From an uncultured Slackia sp. (lineage in GTDB: Bacteria > Actinomycetota > Coriobacteriia > Coriobacteriales > Eggerthellaceae), in NCBI GenBank assembly GCA_934661005.1, contig CAKUIK010000017.1, positions 1-46,636 on the forward strand: a DNA stretch of 46,636 nucleotides, in the 5' to 3' direction. Positions within the stretch are counted from its first letter, which is position 1. Each line of letters begins with the position of its first letter. Under the pieces are notes generated by a model that worked only from the letters and a program-made list of their open reading frames with translations, ran no database searches and had not been told where the DNA came from. Positions 25,323 to 35,600 of the stretch are shown in pieces. The position numbers were made by a program, and so were the translations under genes.

Positions 25323-25394
25323 GAAAGCATGGGCGTTGAAGATACCCCTGGGCTCTCCAACGCATGCGCTTTCCCTGAGCAGAAGGGGAACGCC
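25323..25394 (+). promoter_or_regulatory. Structured leader RNA of symporter copy 1 (switch-like, putative)
   Basis: An outer stem GAAAGC (25323-25328) with GCTTTC (25368-25373), an internal loop, an inner stem GCGTTG (25333-25338) with CAACGC (25358-25363), and three further pairs form one long hairpin. The 3' arm of the outer stem overlaps TTCCCT (25371-25376). That segment can instead pair with GGGGAA (25385-25390), which contains the Shine-Dalgarno sequence AAGGGG for the ATG at 25395. The same layout precedes symporter copy 2, with a compensatory change in the inner stem. It does not match the glycine riboswitch pattern I know. Confidence 0.55.
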
Positions 25395-26930
25395 ATGGAA
25401 GAATTCCTGACATCCTTTTTCATTGAACCGTTCACGGGACTTGCGGAAGGCCTCGCGTCTGCGTCGAGCCCGCTCGACGTGATTGGCGCGGTGGATAGCT
25501 TCGTGTGGGGCCCCATCATGATCTTGCTGCTGCTGGGCACGCACATCTTCATGACGATTCGCACCGGCTTCATCCAGCGCAAGCTCGGCACCGGCATCAA
25601 GCTTTCGGTCACCAAGGACGACCCGTCCGACGCCGACGGCGACATCACGCAGTTCGGCGCGCTCACCACGGCGCTCGCCGCCACCATCGGCACGGGCAAC
25701 ATCGTCGGCGTGGGCACGGGCCTGCTGTTCGGCGGCCCGGGCGCCATCTTCTGGATGTGGATCACGGGCATTTTGGGCATCGCCACCAAGTACTCCGAGG
25801 TGTTCATCGGCGTGAAGTACCGCGTGAAGGACCACTCCGGCAAGATGCTCGGCGGCGCGATGTACGCGCTCGAGCGCGGCTTCAAGAACAAGAGGCTCGG
25901 CCGCGCGCTGGCCGTGCTGTTCGCCCTGTTCGCGTCGCTGGCCGCGTTCGGCATCGGCGCCTCGACCCAGTCGAACTCGCTCGCCGACGCGCTGTACAAC
26001 ACGTCGCTTATCGACGGTGCGGCCATTCCGCAGTGGCTCGTCGGCATTGTGGTGGTCGCGCTTGTGGCCATCGTCATTCTGGGCGGCATCAAGTCTATCT
26101 CCCGCGTGTGCGAGAAGCTCGTCCCCATCATGGCCATCTTCTACGTGGTGTGCTGCATCATCATCATTGGCCTGAACGGCCAATTCCTCGGTGAGGCGAT
26201 TCGCCAGATCATCGTCGGCGCCTTCACCCCGGCAGGCGCCGCCGGCGGCGCGGTTGGCTCCACGGTCACGCTCGCTTTGCAGTTCGGCTTCAAGCGCGGC
26301 ATCTTCTCCAACGAGTCGGGCATGGGCTCGGCGCCGCTGGTCGCGTCTTCCGCCACCACGAAGAACCCGGCCCGCCAGGCGCTCGTCTCCATGACCGGCA
26401 CCTTCTGGGATACCGTCGTTGTCTGCTTGCTCACGGGCCTCATGCTCATGACCACGCTGCTCGCCAACCCTGAGCTTTCCACCGCTATTGCCGACGGCAC
26501 CATCTCGTCGGGCGCGGGCCTTGCCACCGCCGCCTTCGAGAAGATTCCCGTGTTCGGTCCGTTGGTGCTGCTCGTCGGCCTGCTGACCTTCACCTACTCC
26601 ACCATCCTCGGTTGGAGCCAGTACGGCAACCGCGCCATCAGCTACCTGCTCGGCAAGAAGGCCGTGCTGCCGTACTACATCGTGTTTTTGCTGTTCGTGT
26701 TCTGGGGCTGCATGATGGTCGGCGACGCGACCGGCAGCGCCGCGGTTTCGAACCTGAGCTCGGTGGTGTGGAACTTCGCCGACGTGATGAACGCGCTCAT
26801 GGCGATCCCGAACTGCATCGCGGTGCTCGGCCTTTCCGCCATCATCGCCCGCGAGACCAAGCACTACGTCTACGACGGAAATATCGAGGAAGTCGACGAT
26901 ACCGAGATTCCTCAATACGACGAGAAATAG
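25395..26930 (+). CDS. AGCS-family sodium:alanine/glycine symporter, copy 1
   Basis: This 511-residue, roughly 11-span transporter belongs to the alanine/glycine:cation symporters. These import L- or D-alanine, glycine or related small amino acids with Na+ across the inner membrane. Family signatures are ATIGTGNIVGVGTG (near residue 96), FWMWITGILGIATKYSEV, and FSNESGMGSAPLVASSA (near residue 305). Nucleotides 25498-26851 appear identical to 40209-41562 in copy 2, while the first 34 codons and the last 26 differ, a pattern that suggests gene conversion. AAGGGG six bases before the ATG is the ribosome site and may be masked by leader structure. It is divergent from marR. Confidence 0.93.
   Translation: MEEFLTSFFIEPFTGLAEGLASASSPLDVIGAVDSFVWGPIMILLLLGTHIFMTIRTGFIQRKLGTGIKLSVTKDDPSDADGDITQFGALTTALAATIGTGNIVGVGTGLLFGGPGAIFWMWITGILGIATKYSEVFIGVKYRVKDHSGKMLGGAMYALERGFKNKRLGRALAVLFALFASLAAFGIGASTQSNSLADALYNTSLIDGAAIPQWLVGIVVVALVAIVILGGIKSISRVCEKLVPIMAIFYVVCCIIIIGLNGQFLGEAIRQIIVGAFTPAGAAGGAVGSTVTLALQFGFKRGIFSNESGMGSAPLVASSATTKNPARQALVSMTGTFWDTVVVCLLTGLMLMTTLLANPELSTAIADGTISSGAGLATAAFEKIPVFGPLVLLVGLLTFTYSTILGWSQYGNRAISYLLGKKAVLPYYIVFLLFVFWGCMMVGDATGSAAVSNLSSVVWNFADVMNALMAIPNCIAVLGLSAIIARETKHYVYDGNIEEVDDTEIPQYDEK
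25498..26851 (+). repeat. 1,354-bp direct repeat, left copy (symporter core)
   Basis: As far as I can read, this stretch is base-for-base the same as 40209-41562, offset 14,711 bp. Just outside it the two genes differ at many positions. Recombination between the copies would delete or duplicate the 14.7 kb between them. Confidence 0.85.
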
Positions 26931-26943
26931 CTTCGATTTGACG

Positions 26944-26983
26944 CATGGCCCCACCGTTGTTCGGCGGGGCCATGGCGTTTTTT
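26944..26983. terminator. Terminator shared by symporter copy 1 and the MFS gene
   Basis: CATGGCCCC and GGGGCCATG (9 bp) plus an inner CCG/CGG enclose TTGTT, followed by TTTTTT at 26978-26983. The T run overlaps the stop codon of the convergent MFS gene. Confidence 0.85.
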
Positions 26984-28235
26984 AGCGCTTCGCGAGGCAA
27001 AGCGTAATAGCGAGCGCGATGAGCGCCGCGGTTTCGAGCGCCACGGTGTAGGAGATGATGGCGCTTTGGCCGTATGCGTAGAGCATGCCCGTGGCGCTTG
27101 CGCCCAAAAGCGCGCCAATTCCGATGAATACCGAAAACAGGCCATACGACGTGGCGCGCTTGCAGCCGGGCACCATGTCGGCCACCGCAGCGCGCATGGT
27201 GGATTCCTGAATGCCGAGGCTTGCGCCCCACAGCATGACACCGAACACGACGAATGCGGCATTGTCGGTGTAGACGAAAAACGGGATGAGCGCCGACGCC
27301 ACGGGCAAGGCGAGCAGCGCCTTCGTGCCGATTTTGTCATAGAGCGTACCCGTGAGCAGGGCAAACACGCCGTCAATAGCCATGGCGATGGCATAGATCA
27401 CGGGAATCGCCGGCGTGGCGATAAGGCCCGTTGCCGCCATGTGGTACGACATCACGCCGAAGGTGCCCACGCCTGCGAGCACAATGGCGCAAAAGCCGGT
27501 GTAGACCCAGAAAAGCAGCGGGAGTTTCAGGGGTTGCGCTTGGTCGCCGGCTCGCTTCGCGGCCGGGTTCACGCCTTCGCCTTCGATGCGCTCTTCCGCC
27601 AAGGCTGCGTCATCTTCCTGCTCGAAAACCTCAGGATTGGGAACGCGGCGCTTCAAAAACAGCAACACGCCGATTGCGGCGAGGCCGGGCACGATCATCA
27701 CGCCAAGGGCGGGGCCGAAGGCGTTGTGCGTCGCCTGCAAAATGGCGGCGGCAATAAGCGGGCCAGCGATGGCGCCGATTTGGTCGAGCGCCTCGTGCAG
27801 GGCGAACCCTTTTCCGCGGCCCACCTTCGCCGCCGCGTGCGAGAGCATGGCGTCGCGCGAAGGGGTGCGCAGCGATTTGCCGAAGCGCTCGAGCACAATA
27901 AGGAACGACACGCCGAAAACGCTGCCGACGAAACCCATGGCGGGCACTGCGAGGCCTGTTGCGGCGTATCCCAGAATGGCGAACGTCCAATAGCGCCCCG
28001 TGCGGTCGGCGGCGGGCCCGCTCACCAGGCGCCCCGCGAGCGACGTCGCCTCGCCAATGCCCGACACGATGCCTACCACGGCGGCCGTGGCGCCCACGGA
28101 ATACAGAAGCGGGCCCTGCACCGAAAGTGCCGCCTCGTACACGATGTCCATGAGCATGCTCACGATGCCGAATCCCATGATGAAGTGCATGGGGCCGAAC
28201 TTCTTCGGTGCTTTGCTGCTTTGTTGGTGCGCCAT
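26982..28235 (-). CDS. Major facilitator superfamily permease
   Basis: This 417-residue protein has about 12 hydrophobic spans in two halves, separated by a charged cytoplasmic loop rich in Glu/Lys/Arg near residues 190-225. The MFS loop 2-3 signature is visible as GRLVSGPAADRTGRY near residue 71, with a weaker counterpart TGTLYDKIGTK in the second half. The substrate cannot be inferred. The ATG at 28235 is chosen because the family-like start (a hydrophilic stretch and then the first span) begins there; an ATG 11 codons earlier has no ribosome site. It is convergent with symporter copy 1 and sits inside the 14.7 kb bounded by the direct repeats. Confidence 0.85.
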   Translation of the reverse strand: MAHQQSSKAPKKFGPMHFIMGFGIVSMLMDIVYEAALSVQGPLLYSVGATAAVVGIVSGIGEATSLAGRLVSGPAADRTGRYWTFAILGYAATGLAVPAMGFVGSVFGVSFLIVLERFGKSLRTPSRDAMLSHAAAKVGRGKGFALHEALDQIGAIAGPLIAAAILQATHNAFGPALGVMIVPGLAAIGVLLFLKRRVPNPEVFEQEDDAALAEERIEGEGVNPAAKRAGDQAQPLKLPLLFWVYTGFCAIVLAGVGTFGVMSYHMAATGLIATPAIPVIYAIAMAIDGVFALLTGTLYDKIGTKALLALPVASALIPFFVYTDNAAFVVFGVMLWGASLGIQESTMRAAVADMVPGCKRATSYGLFSVFIGIGALLGASATGMLYAYGQSAIISYTVALETAALIALAITLCLAKR

Positions 28236-28429
28236 GGAAAACCCTGCCTTTCCTCTCGACTCCTTCATTATGGCAATGTGGCCCGGCGCGCACAATGAAA
28301 GGGGCGCTGGGTGGTTCGTTTGGACGCGGCGGCGCATTGCCGCGCCTTGATGTCGTATACTTTTCGAAGCTGTTCCGATTGCCGCAAGCGTTCGGAATGC
28401 CGTACAACGCGACGGAAGGGAAGGCGCGC

Positions 28430-29482
28430 ATGGCCTGGGGCGATAAGAAAAACGACAAGCGTGCGAATGAAAGCCCGTTCAACGCGGGCGATCCCACGAT
28501 GCCGTGGGATATTTCCTCATCGACGAAGGCGTACAAGAATCGCGCGCAAGATCCGTTCGGCGAGCCGGCGGAAGGCGGCGTTTCTGCGTCGGTCGCGGAG
28601 TCGAAGGCGGCTTCTGAACAAGATGATTGGCCGGCCCATTCCGCCCGGCCCGCTTGCTCGGGCGATTCTTCGCCCTTCGGCAAGTCTGCCCAGACCCTTT
28701 CTCAAGATTCGCCCTTTAGCGCGCCTGGCGGTAACGCAGGCCTATCCTCCGCGCCGACTCCGCCACCGCCCCCGAATTTCGAAGGCGTGGGCAAGAGGGC
28801 GGCCCAGAGCAAAGCTGCTTCGAGGTCCAAGGGCAAGTCTCCCGCGGTTGTCGTGGGCATTATCGCAGCGGCGTGCGTTGCCTTCACGGTTATTTTGGGC
28901 GCCATTGTCGCGTTCGATTCTTTTCTCGACGAACAGGCGCCTTCATATGGCGACACCGACGGCCCCGATGTCATCGGTTCCGACCATGAGGTATATGCGC
29001 CTGAAACTGACGACGAGCAAGCGGCGTTCGATGTGGCGACCAGTCGTCTTGGCAGCGTGGCGTCGGGCGACGACGAGGTTGTGCGCGCGACCATCGCCGA
29101 CGATTTCGTCGATTGCATTTTGAGCTACACAGGTGAGTCGGCCGCCTCCCTCGGTCTTGATGCCGACGCGTATGCCGATTGGGCCATGCGCTCGCTCGTG
29201 TATGAAATCGACTGGGTTTATATCGACGGCGAGGCCGACGAGGCCACGGTGTATTACTACGCGAATTCCTGCCGCAGCTACGATATTGCGAGGGAGGTGT
29301 GCTACGCCATCTCGGATGGAGCCGATGCGCAAGATGCCCTCTCGAACGCGTGCGATGGTGCGGAGATGGGCTATGAGATGTTCCTTTCGGTCGATTTGAA
29401 GAAGATCGGTGGCGCGTGGCAAATCGACGAGTCGGAGTGGGCAGACCCCAGCGACAACGACCTGCTGTGGCTGTTCGTTTAG
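28430..29482 (+). CDS. Single-pass membrane protein with Pro-rich N-terminus, unknown function
   Basis: This 350-residue protein has a hydrophilic N-terminal third rich in Ser/Pro/Asp, including a PTPPPPP run near residues 105-111, and then a basic stretch (SKAASRSKGKS). One membrane span follows (about 143-166; AVVVGIIAAACVAFTVILG), then an acidic outer domain (about 200-350). That domain contains repeated short helical segments and ends KIGGAWQIDESEW, reminiscent of DUF4878/lumazine-binding-like (NTF2-fold) domains of secreted Gram-positive proteins. I do not recognise it further. The ATG at 28430 follows GGAAGGGAAGG by five bases, and an ATG 11 codons earlier is less likely. A strong terminator follows. 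Confidence 0.7.
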   Translation: MAWGDKKNDKRANESPFNAGDPTMPWDISSSTKAYKNRAQDPFGEPAEGGVSASVAESKAASEQDDWPAHSARPACSGDSSPFGKSAQTLSQDSPFSAPGGNAGLSSAPTPPPPPNFEGVGKRAAQSKAASRSKGKSPAVVVGIIAAACVAFTVILGAIVAFDSFLDEQAPSYGDTDGPDVIGSDHEVYAPETDDEQAAFDVATSRLGSVASGDDEVVRATIADDFVDCILSYTGESAASLGLDADAYADWAMRSLVYEIDWVYIDGEADEATVYYYANSCRSYDIAREVCYAISDGADAQDALSNACDGAEMGYEMFLSVDLKKIGGAWQIDESEWADPSDNDLLWLFV

Positions 29483-29515
29483 GAATTCTCGAAAGAAGCA
29501 ACGATGCGTGTTTTA

Positions 29516-29562
29516 GCGAGCGTTCGCATGACGGTGTGCCGTGCGAACGCTCGCTTGCTTTT
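29516..29562 (+). terminator. Terminator after the single-pass membrane protein gene
   Basis: GCGAGCGTTCGCA (29516-29528) pairs perfectly with TGCGAACGCTCGC (29542-29554), with a further CGG/CCG inside, followed by TTGCTTTTAT. Confidence 0.85.
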
Positions 29563-29577
29563 ATCGAACCCTTGTCG

Positions 29578-29606
29578 TTGACGCCGCTGCTTGAGGCTCG
29601 TTTTAT
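29578..29606 (+). promoter_or_regulatory. Candidate promoter of the giant surface protein gene
   Basis: TTGACG (29578-29583) and TTTTAT (29601-29606) are spaced by 17 bp and lie 68 bp before the start codon. It comes directly after the terminator of the previous gene. Confidence 0.45.
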
Positions 29607-29673
29607 TTACAATAAGGAAAGCTCATTCACATGCATGCGCCGCTTACGAACGCGGCTGAAGAGGGGAGCCCCC

Positions 29674-32600
29674 ATGAATAAGATCGCCGGCGCCTTCGAC
29701 GCGTTTTTACGTGTTGTGCTCGCTGTTGCGCTCGTAGTCACGTTCACGCCCATTTCGCGTGACGCCGCGTATGCCGACGGGGTGGACGAAACGCAATCGG
29801 GGATTGCCGCTTCGAAAGACGAAGGCGCCCAAGCGCCGCTGGGCGAGCAAGTCACCCCGACCTTGCCTCATTCGAGCGAGTCTGCGGCAAACGATGAATC
29901 CGCCTTGTCCGAGAGTGCCTCGTTATCGGATGGGGCGTCCTCTGGGGAGCGGGTTGTCTCCGGCGGCACGGAATCGGAATTGGAATCGGCCGCCGACGCG
30001 TCGCAAGCCCCAGCTCCTCCGGGGCAAGGCCTCGTTTCGTGGGCAAAGCTTATGCCCAACGGCTATATATATGAGTGCAATTCCGAAGGCGAGCTGCTCG
30101 AGACCATCGATGAAGAAAAACCCTCCAGAAATTCCGTCAACAGTTGGGCTGTCGTCGACCTTTTCGTCGATCGGGACGTGACCAGCATTTCGCAGTCGCT
30201 TTGCGAAGGCGCTGGATACTTGAATTCGGTTACGTTTGAGGCCGGAACGAAGCTCGATTCGATCGGCGATTCTTCGTTCGGCTCTTGCCCGAGCCTCCAG
30301 GCTGTCGATCTGTCTGGGGTTGAGGTCGGAAGGATCGGCGATTCGGCATTTGCGGGCTGCAAGCGCCTTTCGAGCGTCGATTTATCCGGTGCGAACGTGG
30401 GAGAAATCGGCAAACGGGCGTTTTACGGATGCTCTTCTCTTCGAGCGGTGAAAACGAACGATACGACAATCGGGGCGATGGGCGAATCGTGCTTCGAGAA
30501 TGCCGGGCTCTCTTCGACGGGGCTTGCCAATGTGCATGGCTTAACGGCTATTCCTAAGAGCGCCTACGAAGGTTGTAGCAACCTGACCGATACCGAGCTC
30601 GGCAAAAACCAAGAGATCCAATCGCTTGGCGAAATGGCGTTTGCGCATTGCTCGAGCTTGCGATTGTCGGGGCTTGAGACGAACGCCTCGGTGCGCGAGG
30701 TGGGCAAATCCTGCTTCTCTCAGTCCGATATGAGCGGCGGCCTCGTTCTGCCGAGCTACTCCAAGGTTGAGACGCTCGGGGGCAGTGCGTTCTACCATAC
30801 CAATCTCGATTACGTCTATTTCCAGTGCGACCACGCTGTGCTCATCGACTACAGCACCTTCCCCCAATACCAGATGCGCGTGATGGTGCGCACGCCTGCG
30901 CTCGATTCGTATAATTCGACCGAGGTCAAGCAAGATTGGGAGCGCAGCAACGGGACTCTTCCCGTTGATGTCTCTGGCTGCGTTTCGCCTATCAAGGTGA
31001 AGGCTGACCCGTCGACCAAGGAATACGAGGTGGGCGATTCCATTTCGCTGCGCGGCATGAGCGTTTCTTTCAATTACGGAAGCGGGGAGAAGGAATACGA
31101 ATATACCGACCTGCAGAACTACGCGTTTGGTCGGTTCTTCGCCTCGTCGCCTGCGAACGGCGATCTGTTCGAGCCGGATATGCACGGCACGTATGTTCAT
31201 GTGAGCTACGATGACGGATCGGTGTCCTCCGACGCCTATTCGCCGAGCGCCTTGCGCGAAAAGGGGAATGAGAGCTTTACGGTCAGCGTCGCGAGCGAAG
31301 GGGCCGGGCCAAACGATGCCGTCGAAGGCGCGGGGCGCTTTGGCCAGGGCGATACGTGCAAGGTCGAGGCTCGCTGCTCGACGCCGGGCAGGATATTCGC
31401 GTATTGGAAGAACCAAAAAGGCGAAATTGTTTCGGAAGATGCCGCTTACGAGTTTAAAGTCGAAGGCGACACGATGCTCGTCGCTGTGTTCCTCGATGCG
31501 GTGACGATTGAGCCTGAGGCACACATGGACAGCGTTGACGGCCCGGTGCCGCAAGGCGTTTCGTTTTCGATACAAGCCAACGGCGTAGACCATGGCGGCA
31601 CGTTCACGACGTATGTCGGCAAAAGCTACACGGTGGTTTGCCATTATGACAACACGAAGCTGAGCACCAAATACTGGGTCGATGTGGTTGGCGAAAAGAC
31701 CTACTTTACCGATGAAATCGAATGCACGGCAGTTGCTGGCGAAAATCGGCCCATATGCGTATTCGTCGAGCGCGGCTGGCTCGATGTCGTCGCGAAAAGC
31801 GTCGATGGCGACGAATGGGGGAAAACCCAGGGCTCGGGTTACTACGATTTGGGCTCGAAGGCCAAAATAAAGGCGATTCCCAGTAATGGCGGAGAATTTC
31901 TTGGTTGGATGCATCGCGGCGAATTCATTCCCGAGGAGTTTTATTTCGAATATTGCGTCAACGATTTCGACCCCGTGACCGCCTGGTTCGGGCCCGATGT
32001 GACGCAGGTGGTCGTCGTGCAGGCCGCCTCGGCGCAGCCCGAGCTCGGCCGCGTTGAAGGCGCGGGCGTCTATGTGCAGGGCAGCGAGGTGACGCTTTCG
32101 GCCGTGCCCGCTGCTGGGTACGAATTCGCGGGCTGGCTGCGCGATGGCAAGCCCATAGAGGGCGGTGCGACGTTGTCCATTGCTGCGGAAGGCGAAGCCA
32201 TCAACGGGGGCAAAGTCAAAGTGTCGCCGCAATACACGGCGCAATTCAAGCGCGTTTCCGTGGAATATTCCCAGGTCATTGACCTGGGGAACCGTAGTGT
32301 TATGGATGGCGTTGAGCTGCCCTGCGTGTCAGGCACGCTCGAGGTTGGCGAAGACGGGCGCGTGGCGCTCGACGCTTCGGCGCTCGGCATGCTCGACGAT
32401 GACATTTCGTTTGTTGGTTGGTACGACAAGGCCACAGGAGATTTGCTTTCCGAAAGCGCGGCGTATGAGTTCGTGCCTGCGCAAAGCGAGCATCTTGAGG
32501 CGCGCTTTGCGCTGAAAGATTTCGCGGTGCGCGTGAATTCTGCGCAGGCAACCGATGCGTCCGAGGCGTATGCCCGCGTGGACGCCTCGACGTTTGCGGG

Positions 32601-35600
32601 CTATCGCGATGCGGGCGAGGCAGTGCAACTTTCCGCCGTGGCGAGCAATGCGCACTTCCTTGGCTGGTATGTCGGCGCGGGCGATAGCGCGCGCGTGGTA
32701 AGCGACGCGCTTTCGTTCGAGTACGCGGTTGAGGCGGCCGATGCGCGCGAAGGCGCTATCGACGTTACGCCGAAATACTGTGCCGAACAGGCGAGCGTCG
32801 TGCTCGGCGTCGATGGCGTCGATGAAGACGGCAACCCCGCCGGCCAATTCTTGTACAGCGGGCTGTACGGCATAGGCTCGCGTGCCACCGTGGTGGCGAT
32901 TCCCGCCGCGGGCTATGTACTCGACCGCGTCACCGATTCGCATGGCAACGAAGTGCCCGTAGAAAGCGACGGGTCGTACACGTTCCTTGTGACGGGCGAC
33001 GTGCAGTTTATCGCGCATTTCCGAGCAACCGATGATGGCGACGAGGCGTTCGAGGCGTTGCAGGCCGCGCTCATCGCGGCGCTTACGCTTGCGGGCGTGC
33101 TTGGCACGATGTATGGCTTGGGCGAGCTGATCGATCCCATTGTGGTGCCGGCCATCGCTGAAATAGCTGCCGCCGAAAGCATCGAGGAGCTTGCGGCGAT
33201 CGGCGAAGAGGCCCTCGGTAAAATCAAGGATATCTTTGACGACCATAAAAAGCCGCACGACCCTGACAACCCCGACAGACCTCATGGCGACCATAAAATC
33301 GAAATCATTGCGGCTGCCAACCCGCAGGCGGGCGGCAGCGTATTCGGCGGCGGTGTGCACTATGAAGGCACGGTGGCCGAGCTGCAGGCTATTCCCAACC
33401 CGGGGTGGCGCTTCGTGTGCTGGATGAAGAACGGCGTTGAATGGTCGACGAAGCCCATGACTTCGATTGCCGTGACCGACGCAACGCCTGAAGTGGTGAA
33501 TGTGGTCGCTGTGTTCGAAAGCGACGTGCAAATAACCACCTCGATCGAAGTGGAAGGCGTCGCGGCCGATTTCTCTACGGGCTGCAACGCATCGCCCGAC
33601 GTGCAGTTGCCCAAGCGTGGGGAACAGGCCGCAGTAGTAGCGACCGAGGGAGAAGGCTATGCGTTCGTCGGCTGGTTCGAAAACGGCGTTGAGGTGTCGA
33701 GGACCCAAACGTACGGGTTCGTGGCCGAAACCGATCGCCATTTGGTTGCGAAATTCCGCAAAGCAGATAAGACTATCGTCGTGAATGTGCAGCCTGCCGA
33801 TGCGGGCGAGGTGCTGTGCAACGGTATGCCCATCGAGGGCGGCGTGGTTCGCGCGAAAGACGGCGACATCCTCACGTTCACGGTGCGCGCGAATGCGCGG
33901 CCGGGCGACGATGCCGAGAAAAGCTATAAATTCGTCGAATGGCGCGAAACCGATGCGGCGGGGCGCGTCGTCGTCAACCGCCAAGAGGTATGCGAGTACC
34001 GCGTCGATGGCAACGCGACCCTTACCGCGGTGATGGATGGCGAAGATTCCCATCTCGTGCGCGCGAAAGCAAGCCCTATCGAGGGCGGCACGGTGGCGCT
34101 CGAGCGGGCGAACGGCCTGGGCGAGGCACTTGAGGTACCTGAGGGCGAGAGCGTAATGGCCGAGGCGAGCGCTGCTGACGGGTATCTGTTTGACGGGTGG
34201 TATCTGTCGTATGGTGCCGCCGAGGCCGCTACGTTTGCCTCGAACGAGCCGTCGTACACGTTCGCTCCCATCGCCGACTGCACGGTGGAGGCGCGTTTCA
34301 CCAAGGCGTGCAAGATAGCCGTGGTGGTGGAGCCCCTTGAGTCACTCGCGGGCGAATACACCGTGCAGGGCGCGGGCTGGTGCGTGGCGGGCGAGCCGGC
34401 TACGCTTTCCGTGGAGCTGTCGGCGTCTATGCGCGAGGGGTATGCGTTCAAGGGCTGGTACGATGCGGAAACCGGCGTGCTCATGGGCACCGACCCGTCG
34501 TATTTGCAGTTCTATCCCCAGGAAGACACCACGGTTCGCGCGGTGTTCGACGTGAACCGCTGCACTCTTGAGGCGAAAACCGAAAGCCACGCGGTCAAGC
34601 GCGGCACCGTTGAAATCGTCGGGTCGCCGGGCGCTTCGGCCGTGACGGTCGACTACGGCACGTCCGTGGTGCTGCGGGCAAAGCCGGCCGATGGCTTCCA
34701 GCTGAAATATTGGAAGAACAGCGCAGGCGTGAAGTTTTCCGAAACCGATCTTGTCGTGCGCGCGACGAAAAGCGACACGTATACTGCGGTGTTCGAATCG
34801 GCGAAGCCCGATGTGGTCGTTGCCGCCGATTCGTGGTTGGGCGGTACGGTGACGTGCAACGGCGTGAAGGTGACGCCGACCACCGATGCTTTCAAGCTCG
34901 GTGAGACGTTGCATCTTGCGGCCGCGGCGTATCCGGGATACGTGTTCTACGGGTGGTACGTCAATGGCAAGTTCCGCAGCGTAATGCCCGAATACACCGT
35001 TGTCGCGGCGGGGGCGTTCCCGAATCCGAATCGCTGCTCGATCGTGGCGGCGTTCAAGCCCCTCGATATCGTGTGTATGCCCACGGCCGATCCCGAATGC
35101 GGCGGGTCGGTGCAGGCGAGCCGCATCGTGACCGAACGCGGTACCGATGTATCGCTGAAGGCCACGGCTGCATTGGGCTATGAATTCGTGGGTTGGTACG
35201 ATCTTGATGGAAAGCTGGAATCGGCCAGCGCCGAATTCACGTGCGAGCACCAGCAGCGCAGCCATATCCACGAAGCGCGTTTCGTGGAGCGCTCGTATGC
35301 GGTGTCTGCCTCGGCGGCCGTGGCCGATGCGTCGGGCACGCTTGCCGACGGCAACGCAGCCGGTTGGGTTGAAGGCGCAACGACGGTTTCCGCAGGCGGC
35401 GCGGCCACGCTTTCGGCGCATGCATTTGAGGGCTATGCATTTGAATATTGGGCCGATGAGCAGGGCAACGCGGTAAGCGACGAGCCCGAATACCGTTTCG
35501 TTCCTTCGTGCGACACGCAGCTTCGGGCGGTGTTCGCGCCCAAGCAGTGCTCCGTAAGCGTTTCGGTCGACGACATCGCGGGAAGCGTGTCGGGGGCGGG

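Noticed and set aside
25341..25394. A glycine riboswitch before symporter copy 1
   Set aside because: AGCS genes often have one, and copy 2 shows GGAGAG, but the conserved CCGAAGG core and paired aptamer layout are not present.
30541..32244. A 567-codon minus-strand frame within the giant gene, and a 574-codon one at 32329-34053
   Set aside because: Both are shadows of the repeat-encoding strand with low-quality, Arg/His/Ala-rich translations.
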